DNA of 64,000 bases, from NCBI RefSeq assembly GCF_002797325.1, contig NZ_KZ454938.1, forward strand, positions 1,872,267-1,936,266, given 5' to 3'. The position numbers and the translations under genes were made by a program. The notes under the pieces were generated by a model. It worked only from the letters and a program-made list of their open reading frames with translations. It ran no database searches and was not told the origin of the DNA. The stretch is from Bacillus sp. FJAT-45037. Its GTDB lineage: Bacteria > Bacillota > Bacilli > Bacillales > Bacillaceae_D. Positions 56,004-64,000 of the stretch are shown here, piece by piece. The first letter of the stretch is position 1. The number at the start of each line of letters is the position of its first letter.

Positions 56004-56402
56004 TTATGATTTGCTTAGTTCATTAGCTTTATCTAATCTATCCTTAAACTTCTTCAACTTGGGGTCAATGTCTTGACGAGATGAAGTTTCTTTCAAGTTT
56101 GAAAATACCTCAATTGCTCTCTCTAATACTCTTATCTCTTCATTATATAACTTCTGCTTTCTATATATAATTGCTAAACGGTCGTATGGATGGTTTCCAT
56201 CAAAGCCTTCTTGTACATTCATTTCATAAAGCTTTATGGCTTGGTCAAGTTCTCCATTCTTCTCTAGTTCCATACCTTTTAAGTTTCTCTCAACTTTTTC
56301 ATTCTCATTACTTGGCTCATTACTCTCAACAGTCCGTTGTTCTGGCTTGCTATCACTTTTCACTTTTTCTTTCCCCAAGAGCTTACTAATTAATTTTATC
56401 AA
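56004..56402 (-). CDS. TPR-like protein
   Basis: Protein of 132 residues. The basic N-terminus MIKLISKLLGKEKVKSDSKP leads to an acidic linker, then helices typical of tetratricopeptide repeats (LEKNGELDQAIKLYEMNVQE, PYDRLAIIYRKQKLYNEEIR). Related TPR proteins sit in many prophage accessory regions with no assigned role. The start is a TTG at 56402 behind AGGAGTGAGGTT. Confidence 0.65.
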   Translation of the reverse strand: MIKLISKLLGKEKVKSDSKPEQRTVESNEPSNENEKVERNLKGMELEKNGELDQAIKLYEMNVQEGFDGNHPYDRLAIIYRKQKLYNEEIRVLERAIEVFSNLKETSSRQDIDPKLKKFKDRLDKANELSKS

Positions 56403-56467
56403 AACCTCACTCCTCTGTTATTTATTTACTTAGTTATCATATTATAGAATTTTAAGAACTTTTACTA

Positions 56468-56500
56468 CAAAAAAAAGAGCCAACCTCAGAAGGTCAACTC
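56468..56500 (-). terminator. Terminator within the element
   Basis: GAGCCAACCT (56477-56486) pairs with AGGTCAACTC (56491-56500) with G-U pairs, flanked by an A8 run that is a U tract on the minus strand. It would end the long upstream transcript before the accessory genes. Confidence 0.8.
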
Positions 56501-56643
56501 TCTTGTTTTTGTAGTGCTCTCTTGTATGCTTCTTTACTATTTCCCTTCAAGTACCTTCTATATTCAAACTCAGAAGCGTGCTTCTCGGTTTCTTCTCCAA
56601 TAGTAAAATAAGTTATAAATCTCAGTTTTAGCTCCTCTCTCAT
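56494..56643 (-). CDS. Small element protein, 49 residues
   Basis: Short gene starting MREELKLRFITYFTIGEETE and ending YKRALQKQES, with a KGNSKEAYKRA helix; soluble and charged, unrecognised. The ATG at 56643 has AGGGGTGA upstream. The stop codon lies inside the terminator stem, showing a deliberate end of the operon. Confidence 0.55.
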   Translation of the reverse strand: MREELKLRFITYFTIGEETEKHASEFEYRRYLKGNSKEAYKRALQKQES

Positions 56644-56669
56644 AACCATTCACCCCTCATACTTTTGTT

Positions 56670-56858
56670 TTACTTCCCTTTGAATACCCTTGAGTCGTTG
56701 CTTTCACTAATAACAACTATCTCAGAGAACATTCCACCATATTGACCAAAAGCAAGCTCTCTCACAGTGTCCTCTAATTGTGAAGACCCAAGTTCCACTC
56801 CTTCAGTAAAAACAATAACTTTTCCAGCAACCATATAGTGGCTTTTTACCTTTGTCAT
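56670..56858 (-). CDS. Small element protein, 62 residues
   Basis: Unrecognised soluble protein: MTKVKSHYMVAGKVIVFTEG, then ELAFGQYGGMFSEIVVISES; predicted mixed strands and helix. The ATG at 56858 has GGAGCTGGTTCACTA before it. It lies downstream of the tape measure gene among small genes that in phages often encode tail or accessory proteins. Confidence 0.5.
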   Translation of the reverse strand: MTKVKSHYMVAGKVIVFTEGVELGSSQLEDTVRELAFGQYGGMFSEIVVISESNDSRVFKGK

Positions 56859-56980
56859 TAGTGAACCAGCTCCTCATTGTTTATTGGTGTTACAGATTGA
56901 GAGATAGAACTCCCAAAGAAGTTACTCCAGAGCAAGCTCCTTCAGCGTACCCTCTTTAGTCATCCTAGCTCAGTTATTGC

Positions 56981-59170
56981 TTATCTCTGTCTTATTGCTT
57001 GACGTAAACCATTAAAGGCTTGGTTGTCTGAGAGTTGCTGTCTTGTCTGTTCTGCAACAAACTTTACTTGCTCTTCTCCAGAGTCTCCTTTTACGTTCAC
57101 ATCACCCTCAACACGAATTGTGAGAGTCTGTTTTCTTGAAGAGCCAAAGCTATCAAGTGCCACTCCAAGACCTCCACCAGAGCCACCAACAAGCTCATCA
57201 TTTAAGTCTTCCATAGCACCTCCAATAGCTCTTGCCATTGGTCTCACGTTCTTGAGTGCTCCTTCATACCAAGTAGGGAAGAAACTTGCTCCAGACTTAT
57301 CAAGGTCTGAAAGTGCTCCCTTCTTGGCTGGTGAGAATGGTAAGAAGTTACGAATTGAGCTCATCCCTTCGGAAACAGCTCCAAGAGCTCCACTAATACC
57401 ATCTTTTATCCCATCAGTGAAGGAAGACAAGAGACCCTTACCAGCGTCTAGGAAGGTACTACCAAAGTTTGTAATGGTACTAATAATGTTATCAATACCA
57501 GTTGAAACAGCGTCTTTTCCATCACTCATCATTCCAGTAAATTTAGCTATCAAGTCACTGGCAAGAGTATTTATGAACTCCATAGCCTTGGAAGGTAAAC
57601 CACTAAAGAAGCTTACAACAGCGTCAATTCCTTCAGTTGTCTTAGCTTTAGCGTTGTTCCACATTTCAGTGAAGCCACCAACAACATCAACTCCAAAGTT
57701 TCCTAGAATACTAATAAAAGTATCAACAAACCCAGTAAAGAAGTTGACAATTGCGCTCCAAATATTCTTGAAGAACTCAATGGCTGACTCTGTTGCTTTG
57801 TTCCATAAGTCCATACCACCTTGGAAGTCACCAGAGAGAACAGCTAGAACAGCTTTTACCACATTTACAACAACATCAACCAAGTTGAAGAACGCTGTCA
57901 TTAGTGGTGCAAGAGCTGAAACCACTCCATTGAATACAGCCATTGAAGTTATTAGCATTGTTCCAAGAATAGCTCCAATCATAATAATGACTGGCTCAAG
58001 GCTCTGAAGGAGTGTCTTAACAGCTTCCCAAAGTGGAGCAATACCAGCTTGAAGTTGTTCAAAGCTTTGCATGAATACCGTCTTGAACCCCTCAACAGCT
58101 GTTCCAACAAAGGTGAAAACTCCTTCAAAGTAAGGTGCAAAGGTCTCCCAGTTCTGAATAATTTGGTAAGCTAGTAAACCGACAAGAGCACCAACAGCCA
58201 AGAATGGAAGCAAGCTAGCTGTTGCTAGTAAAATTGGTTTTAGTAATGCGTAGAACGCTGGAACTAGACCAACCATAATTGCACCAGCTACACCATAAAG
58301 CACTGGTTCAAGTCCTTTTGGTATTAAGTTCTTTAGTGTCTCAGAAATACCATTCTCAGTAATAGAGCTGGCTAGGTCTCTGAATACATCAACAACCTTT
58401 CCAACACCTTCAGTGAGCCAGTCAAGAGCGTCAAGCTGTTCCATAATTGCTTGGAATATATCATCAAAAGCCATTTTTGCCATTGTGAGTTGCTTACCAA
58501 GTCCTTGCCCAGAAGCTTCAGCCAATCCACCAGTTTTATCTGTCAGAATGTCAAAGAGTGCACCTTGAGCTCCAGCCATATCTCCTTGCTCTTGCATTGC
58601 TTCAATACTGGCTTTTTGTTCCTCAGTTAGTGAAATATTGTTCCGTTGCAATCTCTCAAAGCTTCCAGCTGGGTCTTCAAGGTATCTTGAGAGTTTATCA
58701 GAAGCACTCTCAAAGTCACTTCCCCAGAAGGTTGCTAAATCAGCTGTTGTGTCCATGTAGTCTTCAACTGTTTGGTGTCCTCCAAGAAACATATCATTTA
58801 CATTCTCAAGAGCTCCAACTTGAGCCATTGCTGAACGAATTGACTCATGTTCAATAGCTGTTTTATATTGCAACTCAGTTGCATAATCTCCAATAGCGTC
58901 TGTTGAAGTAACAGCACTCAAACCAGTGTTATCAAGTGAATGAGTTAGCCTTGTGTTAATGTCCTCAATGTCAGCTAGTTGCATAACAGCTCGACCTCCA
59001 AGAGCAATCAAGCCAGCTCCAGCTCCAGCAACAGCTCCAAGGAGTGCCTTTGAAGCTCCAGAAGCATTCTCCATAGCTTTTTGCATACCTTCAACACTTG
59101 AGCTGACACCCTTTATCTGGTCACTAGCGTTATCGCTAGCGTTGACTAAAATATCAATTACATTACTCAA
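56981..59170 (-). CDS. Phage tail tape measure protein
   Basis: Protein of 729 residues. It begins with a typical tape measure start (VIDILVNASDNASDQIKGVS, then a Gly/Ala-rich GAVAGAGAGLIALGG). A TP901-like core follows (AMAQVGALENVNDMFLGGHQ, LTEEQKASIEAMQEQGDMAG). There are three or more hydrophobic segments between about 290 and 480, and long helices with Trp/Phe repeats after them. The end carries LTIRVEGDVNVKG. It sets tail length and is shed into the host membrane. The start is a TTG at 59170 with GGAGGTGAAGAAA. Its size suggests a tail of moderate length if the phage is functional. Confidence 0.9.
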   Translation of the reverse strand: MSNVIDILVNASDNASDQIKGVSSSVEGMQKAMENASGASKALLGAVAGAGAGLIALGGRAVMQLADIEDINTRLTHSLDNTGLSAVTSTDAIGDYATELQYKTAIEHESIRSAMAQVGALENVNDMFLGGHQTVEDYMDTTADLATFWGSDFESASDKLSRYLEDPAGSFERLQRNNISLTEEQKASIEAMQEQGDMAGAQGALFDILTDKTGGLAEASGQGLGKQLTMAKMAFDDIFQAIMEQLDALDWLTEGVGKVVDVFRDLASSITENGISETLKNLIPKGLEPVLYGVAGAIMVGLVPAFYALLKPILLATASLLPFLAVGALVGLLAYQIIQNWETFAPYFEGVFTFVGTAVEGFKTVFMQSFEQLQAGIAPLWEAVKTLLQSLEPVIIMIGAILGTMLITSMAVFNGVVSALAPLMTAFFNLVDVVVNVVKAVLAVLSGDFQGGMDLWNKATESAIEFFKNIWSAIVNFFTGFVDTFISILGNFGVDVVGGFTEMWNNAKAKTTEGIDAVVSFFSGLPSKAMEFINTLASDLIAKFTGMMSDGKDAVSTGIDNIISTITNFGSTFLDAGKGLLSSFTDGIKDGISGALGAVSEGMSSIRNFLPFSPAKKGALSDLDKSGASFFPTWYEGALKNVRPMARAIGGAMEDLNDELVGGSGGGLGVALDSFGSSRKQTLTIRVEGDVNVKGDSGEEQVKFVAEQTRQQLSDNQAFNGLRQAIRQR

Positions 59171-59266
59171 TTTTCTTCACCTCCAAAACCAACTCAAATA
59201 AGCTCACTCTAATAAGTGAACATTGAGTCAATCTTTCTTTTTTTATTGCTTTCCCCCCAATCAACC

Positions 59267-59944
59267 TCAATGAGCTGGGGAGCTGTATTCTTCCTCTTCA
59301 TCATCCTCAACAGCGTTGAGAAGTGAAACCATTTGTCTAACTGACAATCCTTGTTTCTTCTCCTCATTCATCTCACGTCTTCTCCAACCTTGAGACTCAA
59401 TCAATCTAATAAACTTAGTTAAATGCTCAGAAGCGTTCTTGGTCTCAGTGTCAAACCTTGTATTTACCATTCTCATATGTCTAAGAGCTTCCATGGTAAT
59501 GGCTTGGAGAGCGTACTCTTCAAATACTGTCTCAATAATATAGCTTTGCTTTGCTCCTTCCTCGCACCAATCAATAAAGTCAAGCTCCTCTTGAGAGAGC
59601 GTTTGAAGGAAATCTGGACTATACAAACCATGAACCTTTGAACGACCTCTGAGCTTGCTTATTGACTTCCTCTTGCCTTCCTCAGAAGTTGCTCCAGTGC
59701 TTTTACCACCATGTATTGCACACCTTCCATTGGTTGACTCATCCTCTTTAAAGTGGGGAGCACGAGTACAAACAGCAACCCTTTCTCCCAGACCTTGAAG
59801 AGCTCCACAAACAGTGTGGGACTTCTTCAGTTCCTTGTAAGCTGAGGTTGTCTTTGCAATATCCTTATCTTCCTCAATAGCAACACTTTGAACAGTCTTC
59901 ACTTTAGCTTGTAAACGTGTATCTAAATCTTTGAAGCTTGGCAT
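59267..59944 (-). CDS. HGGxxTG-motif phage protein
   Basis: Protein of 225 residues with a small zinc-binding-like module (CGALQGLGERVAVCTRAP, GRCAIHGGKSTGATSEEGKR) that matches the HGGxxTG motif proteins found beside small terminase or packaging genes. The C-terminal half is helical and ends very acidic (VEDDEEEEYSSPAH). It could act in DNA packaging, but the large terminase is not visible in this window. The ATG at 59944 has AAGGAGAGTGAATAATT upstream. It lies directly upstream of the tape measure gene. Confidence 0.75.
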   Translation of the reverse strand: MPSFKDLDTRLQAKVKTVQSVAIEEDKDIAKTTSAYKELKKSHTVCGALQGLGERVAVCTRAPHFKEDESTNGRCAIHGGKSTGATSEEGKRKSISKLRGRSKVHGLYSPDFLQTLSQEELDFIDWCEEGAKQSYIIETVFEEYALQAITMEALRHMRMVNTRFDTETKNASEHLTKFIRLIESQGWRRREMNEEKKQGLSVRQMVSLLNAVEDDEEEEYSSPAH

Positions 59945-59946
59945 AA

Positions 59947-60189
59947 TTATTCACTCTCCTTTTCTTCTTGAATTACCTCCAATAAAATTGGAGTATAATA
60001 AATTTGTTTGAATGTATTCTCCTCACTAATATTGCTCATAATTGCATGAAATATCTTGTGAGCTTTTGTTGCTCCAACTAGCTCCTCAAGCTCTCCAAAG
60101 TGCTCAAATATCAAGCAAATTGAGCTATCCAAGCAAGCTTCTTGTAACCTCACAAGTACCACTGAAGCTTTCTCCTTATCAATACTCAT
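59947..60189 (-). CDS. Small element protein, 80 residues
   Basis: Unrecognised acidic protein, MSIDKEKASVVLVRLQEACL then FEHFGELEELVGATKAHKIF and LLEVIQEEKESE at the end; helical, no membrane segment. The ATG at 60189 follows GGAGGGGTGAGAA. Its stop is two bases before the HGGxxTG start, so the two are translationally close. Confidence 0.5.
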   Translation of the reverse strand: MSIDKEKASVVLVRLQEACLDSSICLIFEHFGELEELVGATKAHKIFHAIMSNISEENTFKQIYYTPILLEVIQEEKESE

Positions 60190-60252
60190 TTCTCACCCCT
60201 CCTTGGTTGTTACTGAAGAGCCAGCTCCAAAAGGAAACCAGCTCAGTCAGTT

Positions 60253-60690
60253 TTATATTGTATCTTTACCGTACTTTCTTTCGTACTCAGCGTAAAACTC
60301 ACGCTCTTCATTCTCCTTCTGGAGTTTTGCTGTGTTAGCTTCAAGCTTCTTGGAAGCACTCTCAAAGAAGCTGTTAGCCTTCTCCATTTTTTCTCTTGTT
60401 CGTTTCATTTGTTCTGAGAATGGAAGCTTTTTAAAATCCTCTTTGGCTTTCAATTCTTCTTCAAGCTTATTGAAGTGCTTGTCAACTGTCTCAGAGACCA
60501 CCTTTGAGACTTTACTTGAGAAGTCATCCTTTTTCTCTTCTTTCTTGTCTTCTTTATTCTCAATTTCCAACCTCTTGAGCAACCCTTGGAGCTCCTTACT
60601 CTCTTGAGCTGTCAAGCTTGGCTCAGCTTGGTCAAGTGCTTTATCAATTAAAGCTTTTGTCTCTTCAATTTCCTTTTTTGTTAGTTTCAA
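60253..60690 (-). CDS. Coiled-coil element protein, 145 residues
   Basis: Strongly charged protein dominated by Lys and Glu: KKEIEETKALIDKALDQAEP, KEDKKEEKKDDFSSKVSKVV, then KLEANTAKLQKENEEREFYA. Such scaffolds appear upstream of tail or head genes in phages. The start is a TTG at 60690 with GAGGTGA upstream. Function unknown. Confidence 0.55.
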   Translation of the reverse strand: MKLTKKEIEETKALIDKALDQAEPSLTAQESKELQGLLKRLEIENKEDKKEEKKDDFSSKVSKVVSETVDKHFNKLEEELKAKEDFKKLPFSEQMKRTREKMEKANSFFESASKKLEANTAKLQKENEEREFYAEYERKYGKDTI

Positions 60691-60707
60691 TTAAATCACC
60701 TCATGTT

Positions 60708-60866
60708 TTATTTTTTGCTCAAACTTTCAAGCGTTGAGCTAATCTCTTCTTGTTTCTTTGTGAGTCGCTTCATAGCCAACTCATGAGCATAATCTCTCAA
60801 GCTTTCTTTTTCGTTTACTTGCATAGAAAACAATTCTAACTCCAATTTCACCTCAACTTTCCTCAT
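60708..60866 (-). CDS. Small element protein, 52 residues
   Basis: Short helical protein starting MRKVEVKLELELFSMQVNEK and ending EEISSTLESLSKK. The ATG at 60866 has GAGGTGA five bases upstream, and the stop is 18 nt before the next start, so it fits the operon. Unrecognised. Confidence 0.55.
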   Translation of the reverse strand: MRKVEVKLELELFSMQVNEKESLRDYAHELAMKRLTKKQEEISSTLESLSKK

Positions 60867-60938
60867 ATGCTTCACCTCACGAAATGTAATTTATAAAGAA
60901 GGGGAGAGGGAGAATGACTCCCTCATCAGTGCTTCTTA

Positions 60939-61571
60939 TTAGTTCAATTCAATCCCTTGAGCCTTCAATTCTTTCTCTAATTGAGCCAGAACCTTATTGA
61001 CAATCTCCTTAGCCTTCTCATTAGCTTGTTGTCTTGCTGAGTTGAGCTCTTGCTTTGCAAACTGAGCTTGCTCTTGTGTAGCCAAGTTTCTACCATCAAC
61101 CGTATTGAAGCCATATTGCTGACCCCACTCAACCAAAGTGAAGTTTTTGTAATTGTCATTGTCTTCACGAATTTGTTTAACTTTCTCTTCTAGTTGCTTC
61201 ACAACTCCAACTCTTGTCAGCGTCTCAATTTGCTCCTTCTTGAAGGCTTCTCCTTGAGCCTTATTCAAGTCTTTCTGAGCTTCTGAGCGTTCCTCTTGAG
61301 CCTTCTGGAGCTTGCTAGCAATCTCTTGAAGTTGCTTCTCAATGTCAGCTAACTTGCTTGTTGCCTTCTCTAGTTGCTTCTGAGCTGGCTTGTCGTTCTC
61401 ATCAATTACAAGTGAAGCTTGAATAACCTCTTTAGCTTTGGCTAGTTGGCTCTTCTGAGTGTTCAACTTTGTTTGTTCTTGCTGAAGAACTCCAATATTT
61501 TCTTGAACCTTTGTAACTTCCTTTGTAGCTGTCTCAACTGTTAATACCTTCTTGTTTGTAAATAATCCCAT
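60939..61571 (-). CDS. Long coiled-coil element protein, 210 residues
   Basis: Helical protein with extended Gln/Lys/Glu heptads from about residue 15 to 125 (EEQTKL-type stretches such as VQENIGVLQQEQTKLNTQKS and EAQKDLNKAQGEAFKKEQIE). A short globular section follows (FTLVEWGQQYGFNTVDGRN), then another helix. It resembles phage structural or scaffold helpers but no family is recognised. The ATG at 61571 has GGAGAGTGATTTGAA upstream. Confidence 0.55.
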   Translation of the reverse strand: MGLFTNKKVLTVETATKEVTKVQENIGVLQQEQTKLNTQKSQLAKAKEVIQASLVIDENDKPAQKQLEKATSKLADIEKQLQEIASKLQKAQEERSEAQKDLNKAQGEAFKKEQIETLTRVGVVKQLEEKVKQIREDNDNYKNFTLVEWGQQYGFNTVDGRNLATQEQAQFAKQELNSARQQANEKAKEIVNKVLAQLEKELKAQGIELN

Positions 61572-61715
61572 TTCAAATCACTCTCCTAGTTTTTTTAGCT
61601 CCTTGGGAGCTGATAGAGAAGGAGAAAAACTCCAACTCATACTTTTATTGAAATATCAAATAACCTTCAAGCTCAGTGCTCCAAGGTGTTTCTTCATCTG
61701 TTTTCTATCTCAGTT

Positions 61716-61955
61716 CTACTTACTTGACAACTCACCCAACCTCCGAGCGTTCTCAAGCATATTCTCATGGTTTTTCTTAAAGCGAACTTGTAGCTCTTTT
61801 TCCAGTGTAACTTGCTCTTGAATTGAACTCATAAGTAATTTTATTTCTATGAAGTCCTCAATTGTATAGCCACGCTTCTGGAGCTCAGCTGGAATTGTAT
61901 TTTTTTCAATGAAATCTGTCAGCTGTTCCATTGTTATTTCTTTTCTGTTATTCAT
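61716..61955 (-). CDS. Small element protein, 79 residues
   Basis: Unrecognised helical protein: MNNRKEITMEQLTDFIEKNT, then RGYTIEDFIEIKLLMSSIQE and a basic-acidic end, LENARRLGELSSK. The ATG at 61955 follows GGAGGTGCACTAAG; the ribosome binding site lies in the last codons of the HNH gene. Confidence 0.5.
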   Translation of the reverse strand: MNNRKEITMEQLTDFIEKNTIPAELQKRGYTIEDFIEIKLLMSSIQEQVTLEKELQVRFKKNHENMLENARRLGELSSK

Positions 61956-61956
61956 C

Positions 61957-62755
61957 TTAGTGCACCTCCATGCATTGTAGTTGTTGCAATCTATTCAGCC
62001 AATACTCTGTTCTCTCACCAGTGTCACCATAGTAGTCCAACCCTCTCAAGTTGCCTTCATCAATTAAAACCCCTTCCTCAAAAGTGTACTGAGGAGAGTT
62101 CTTCTTCTTGTCGTGCTTTTCAGCAAGTGCTTGAGCGTATAACTCATAAGCTGGCACGCTCATTGAGTTGGAGTTCGCCAGCTGTCTCAGAGTCTCCTCA
62201 ACGTGAGCTGGCTCAATGAGTGCTTGAATGTCTTCTCTATTGAGAAACTCAATCAACGTTTGAGTTTTGTTCATCATGTTTAGCTTCTTGTCAATTAAAA
62301 TGAGGTTACCAAGGTGAGAGCCACCACCACGAGAGAGTGGTACAGCGTGGTCAATCTCAAGGGTTACGTCTGAACGACCACTCAACCAGCATTTACCTTG
62401 CCTTGACCAGCTCAGCTGTTCAACCATTTGAGCTGTGAGTGTTGCTTTGAGACCCAATTTCTCAGCTCGGTTGTTGTGAGCATATGCTGACTTTTTAGCT
62501 GAGTTGTCTTTGTACCACCTTCTACTTTTCTCATTGCGTTTTTCTGGGTTGTTTTTGTTCCAAGAGCTTGCGTGCTCTCTATTGCATTTTTTTGCAAGCA
62601 CTAAACCTCTCAGCAAACCCACCTTTTTTTGTATTGAACCTATCAAGAGCTTTAACCTCTCCACAACTCCCACATGACAAACCAACAAGCTCCCCTTCCA
62701 AGTAAACCCTCTTTCTATTCCATTTTGTTTCTATCTCATCGTATTGTAATTTCAT
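61957..62755 (-). pseudogene. HNH endonuclease gene with a one-base frameshift
   Basis: Two frames join at an A7 run (62587-62593, minus strand). The first part starts at ATG 62755 behind TGGAGGAACTAAA and encodes MKLQYDEIETKWNRK, then CGSCGEVKALDRFNTKKGG and SACKK, and hits a stop just after. Skipping one A gives SACKKCNREH and continues to an HNH core, LEIDHAVPLSRGGGSHLGNL. Together they form a 265-residue homing- or packaging-type nuclease with CGSC/CKKC zinc pairs. It may be a true mutation, an assembly error at a homopolymer, or expressed through slippage. Confidence 0.8.
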
Positions 62756-62804
62756 TTTAGTTCCTCCATTTATTTAGTCTTTTACAATGCTTTTTTTATT
62801 CTCT

Positions 62805-64000
62805 CTATTTTTCTATAAGGCTGTTACCTTCATAAGCAAGACCTTCTTGCTCCATTACCTCAAGCACCTCTGGGGTGTCTTTAATTCTTGACCATTGGCT
62901 TCTACTCGCTCCTAAAACTTCTTTGTAAACGTAAGAGCATTTAACCTTTTCAAAGCCACCAGTTTTTAAATACTCAATATAGTTCTCAAGGGAAGTTTTT
63001 TCTTTTTCCTTTCCAGTAATGCTAAAAGGTAACTTCCAATCTTCAAAAGTAGCTCCCTCAAAGTCCTCTTTGAGTTGCTCAATAACATTTTCAAACGTGC
63101 AAAACATATAAATTGTTTTATCAACATTCGACTTGTAACCCCTTAGCCTTCCAATTCCTTGGTGTCTGTCTGCTGAAATGTCTGACTCAAAGAAGCCTTG
63201 AATTGCTTCACTCTCGAACTTTTGACCTCCCCTAGTGTTAAACTCTGTTGAGAAGTCTTCTCCAAAAATTGCTCTTGCAGTCTCAATGTAATAAGCTGGA
63301 GTCTTTCTGTTCATTCCCAAGAAGAGAACAGAGTCGCAGTGTTGGAAGTCGTTTGAGCTTCTCTCATCATCAAAATACTTCAACATAATCTTTCCCATGG
63401 CTTCCTCAAGCTCAAGAGCTTTCTGGTACTTTGAGAAGTGTTTCTTGTAAACTACAACAAGCGTTTTGTTGTGGCTCTTAGAAACTTCCTTTGCAAGTTT
63501 AACTGTTTGTTTAAATCCATCTTTGTGATTGTCAAAGAAGCTTCTTCCAATGTTGTGCTCATAACAGTTTTTAACCGTTATTTTTGAATATGCTTTCTCT
63601 GGTATCACTGGAGCAATTATATTGAATGGAGCAACCTCATAGTTCACATCTCCAACCGCTGAAGCGTCAAGAATGTGAGTGTTCATTGAAGTAAGCTTTT
63701 GCCAAACTGTTCTACCTACCACCAAGCCAACTCCTCTTGAGTTGCTCTCACAAGTACCACCACGCTTAATTGCTTCTGAGAATGTTCCTAGTAAGTTATA
63801 ATCACCACTAACCACCTCATGGAATTTAATCCAGTCATAAAATAGCTCGCTTGGCACTTCAAACAATGGGTCAATAGCTTCAATATTAAAAGTTTGCCTT
63901 CCACCTTGCTCAATGGGTCTTTTAAGCTTTGCCTTGAGCTTCTCAGCAACTTTTTCAATCTCCATGACATAACCTTTGTGGTACTCAGTTGAAGCCATTG
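62805..64000 (-). CDS. Helicase C-terminal half (gene continues beyond window)
   Basis: At least 397 residues reach the window edge; an ATG at 63998 is in frame but its upstream sequence is not available. DNA helicase features present are HILDASAVGD (the post-motif III segment seen in phage helicases), LVVVYKKHFSKY, and the motif VI-like RHQGIGRLRG. No Walker A or DEAD box is present, so the N-terminal half should lie outside the window. It probably belongs to the element's replication module. Confidence 0.7.
   Translation of the reverse strand, partial: MASTEYHKGYVMEIEKVAEKLKAKLKRPIEQGGRQTFNIEAIDPLFEVPSELFYDWIKFHEVVSGDYNLLGTFSEAIKRGGTCESNSRGVGLVVGRTVWQKLTSMNTHILDASAVGDVNYEVAPFNIIAPVIPEKAYSKITVKNCYEHNIGRSFFDNHKDGFKQTVKLAKEVSKSHNKTLVVVYKKHFSKYQKALELEEAMGKIMLKYFDDERSSNDFQHCDSVLFLGMNRKTPAYYIETARAIFGEDFSTEFNTRGGQKFESEAIQGFFESDISADRHQGIGRLRGYKSNVDKTIYMFCTFENVIEQLKEDFEGATFEDWKLPFSITGKEKEKTSLENYIEYLKTGGFEKVKCSYVYKEVLGASRSQWSRIKDTPEVLEVMEQEGLAYEGNSLIEK

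Noticed and set aside
57024-58007. A 327-codon open frame on the plus strand
   Set aside because: It is antisense to the tape measure gene, has no ribosome binding site, and its composition mirrors the repeated Gly/Ala/Ser codons of that gene.

Overview
The window looks like the chromosome of an aerobic, endospore-forming Bacillaceae species, probably salt- or alkali-adapted. The evidence is long stretches of Bacillus subtilis gene neighbourhood (yla, ykt, speA-pdh, ykr/ykq, yku), Gram-positive ribosome binding sites, many lipoproteins and spore-coat genes, plus two BCCT osmolyte carriers, two MscS-type channels and a KtrC potassium gate. About 54 kb is host chromosome. The last 9.6 kb is the end of an integrated phage-like element that runs off the right edge.

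Layout. 1-12.9 kb: pyruvate carboxylase (cut by the window start), ylaN, glutaminase, ylaL, PhoH-type NTPase, ylaI, ylaH, typA, ylaF, inositol monophosphatase, yktB, yktA and a nitronate monooxygenase. 13-27.7 kb: arginine decarboxylase speA; a short gene matching the SR1P peptide and SR1 regulatory RNA; envelope lipoproteins; a BCCT carrier; the pdhABCD operon; ykyA. 27.8-38.3 kb: peptide deformylase, rpoY-rnjA, ktrC, ykuV, ykuU, an MscS channel, spore-coat genes, dapH and dapL. 38.5-54.2 kb: isocitrate lyase, a second BCCT carrier with an MscS channel, biotin synthase behind a BirA-type operator, a four-gene envelope operon (YgiB-like lipoprotein, two ATP-grasp ligases, DUF350), malate synthase G, and a SulP transporter with a universal stress protein.

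54.37-64 kb: a 47-nt 3' half of tRNA-Val(GAC) marks the element's left junction. All genes to its right lie on the minus strand: a Schlafen/AlbA_2-type protein, a TPR protein, small proteins, a tail tape measure protein, an HGGxxTG phage protein, coiled-coil proteins, a frameshifted HNH nuclease and part of a helicase. This block has only one GATC in 9.6 kb, although GATC is common in the host part.

How the genes work together. Pyruvate metabolism is well represented: carboxylation by Pyc, oxidation by PDH, and the glyoxylate shunt by AceA plus malate synthase. AceA and malate synthase share similar palindromes at their promoters, and cre-like sites lie near pyc, SR1 and aceA. Polyamine synthesis (SpeA) and the ATP-grasp operon may be linked, but only by inference.

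Observations most worth checking: the GATC-free element and its tRNA junction; the SulP leader whose Shine-Dalgarno sequence sits in a perfect 11-bp inverted repeat; the sigma-W-like promoter on the YgiB/ATP-grasp/DUF350 operon; and the A7 frameshift in the HNH gene.
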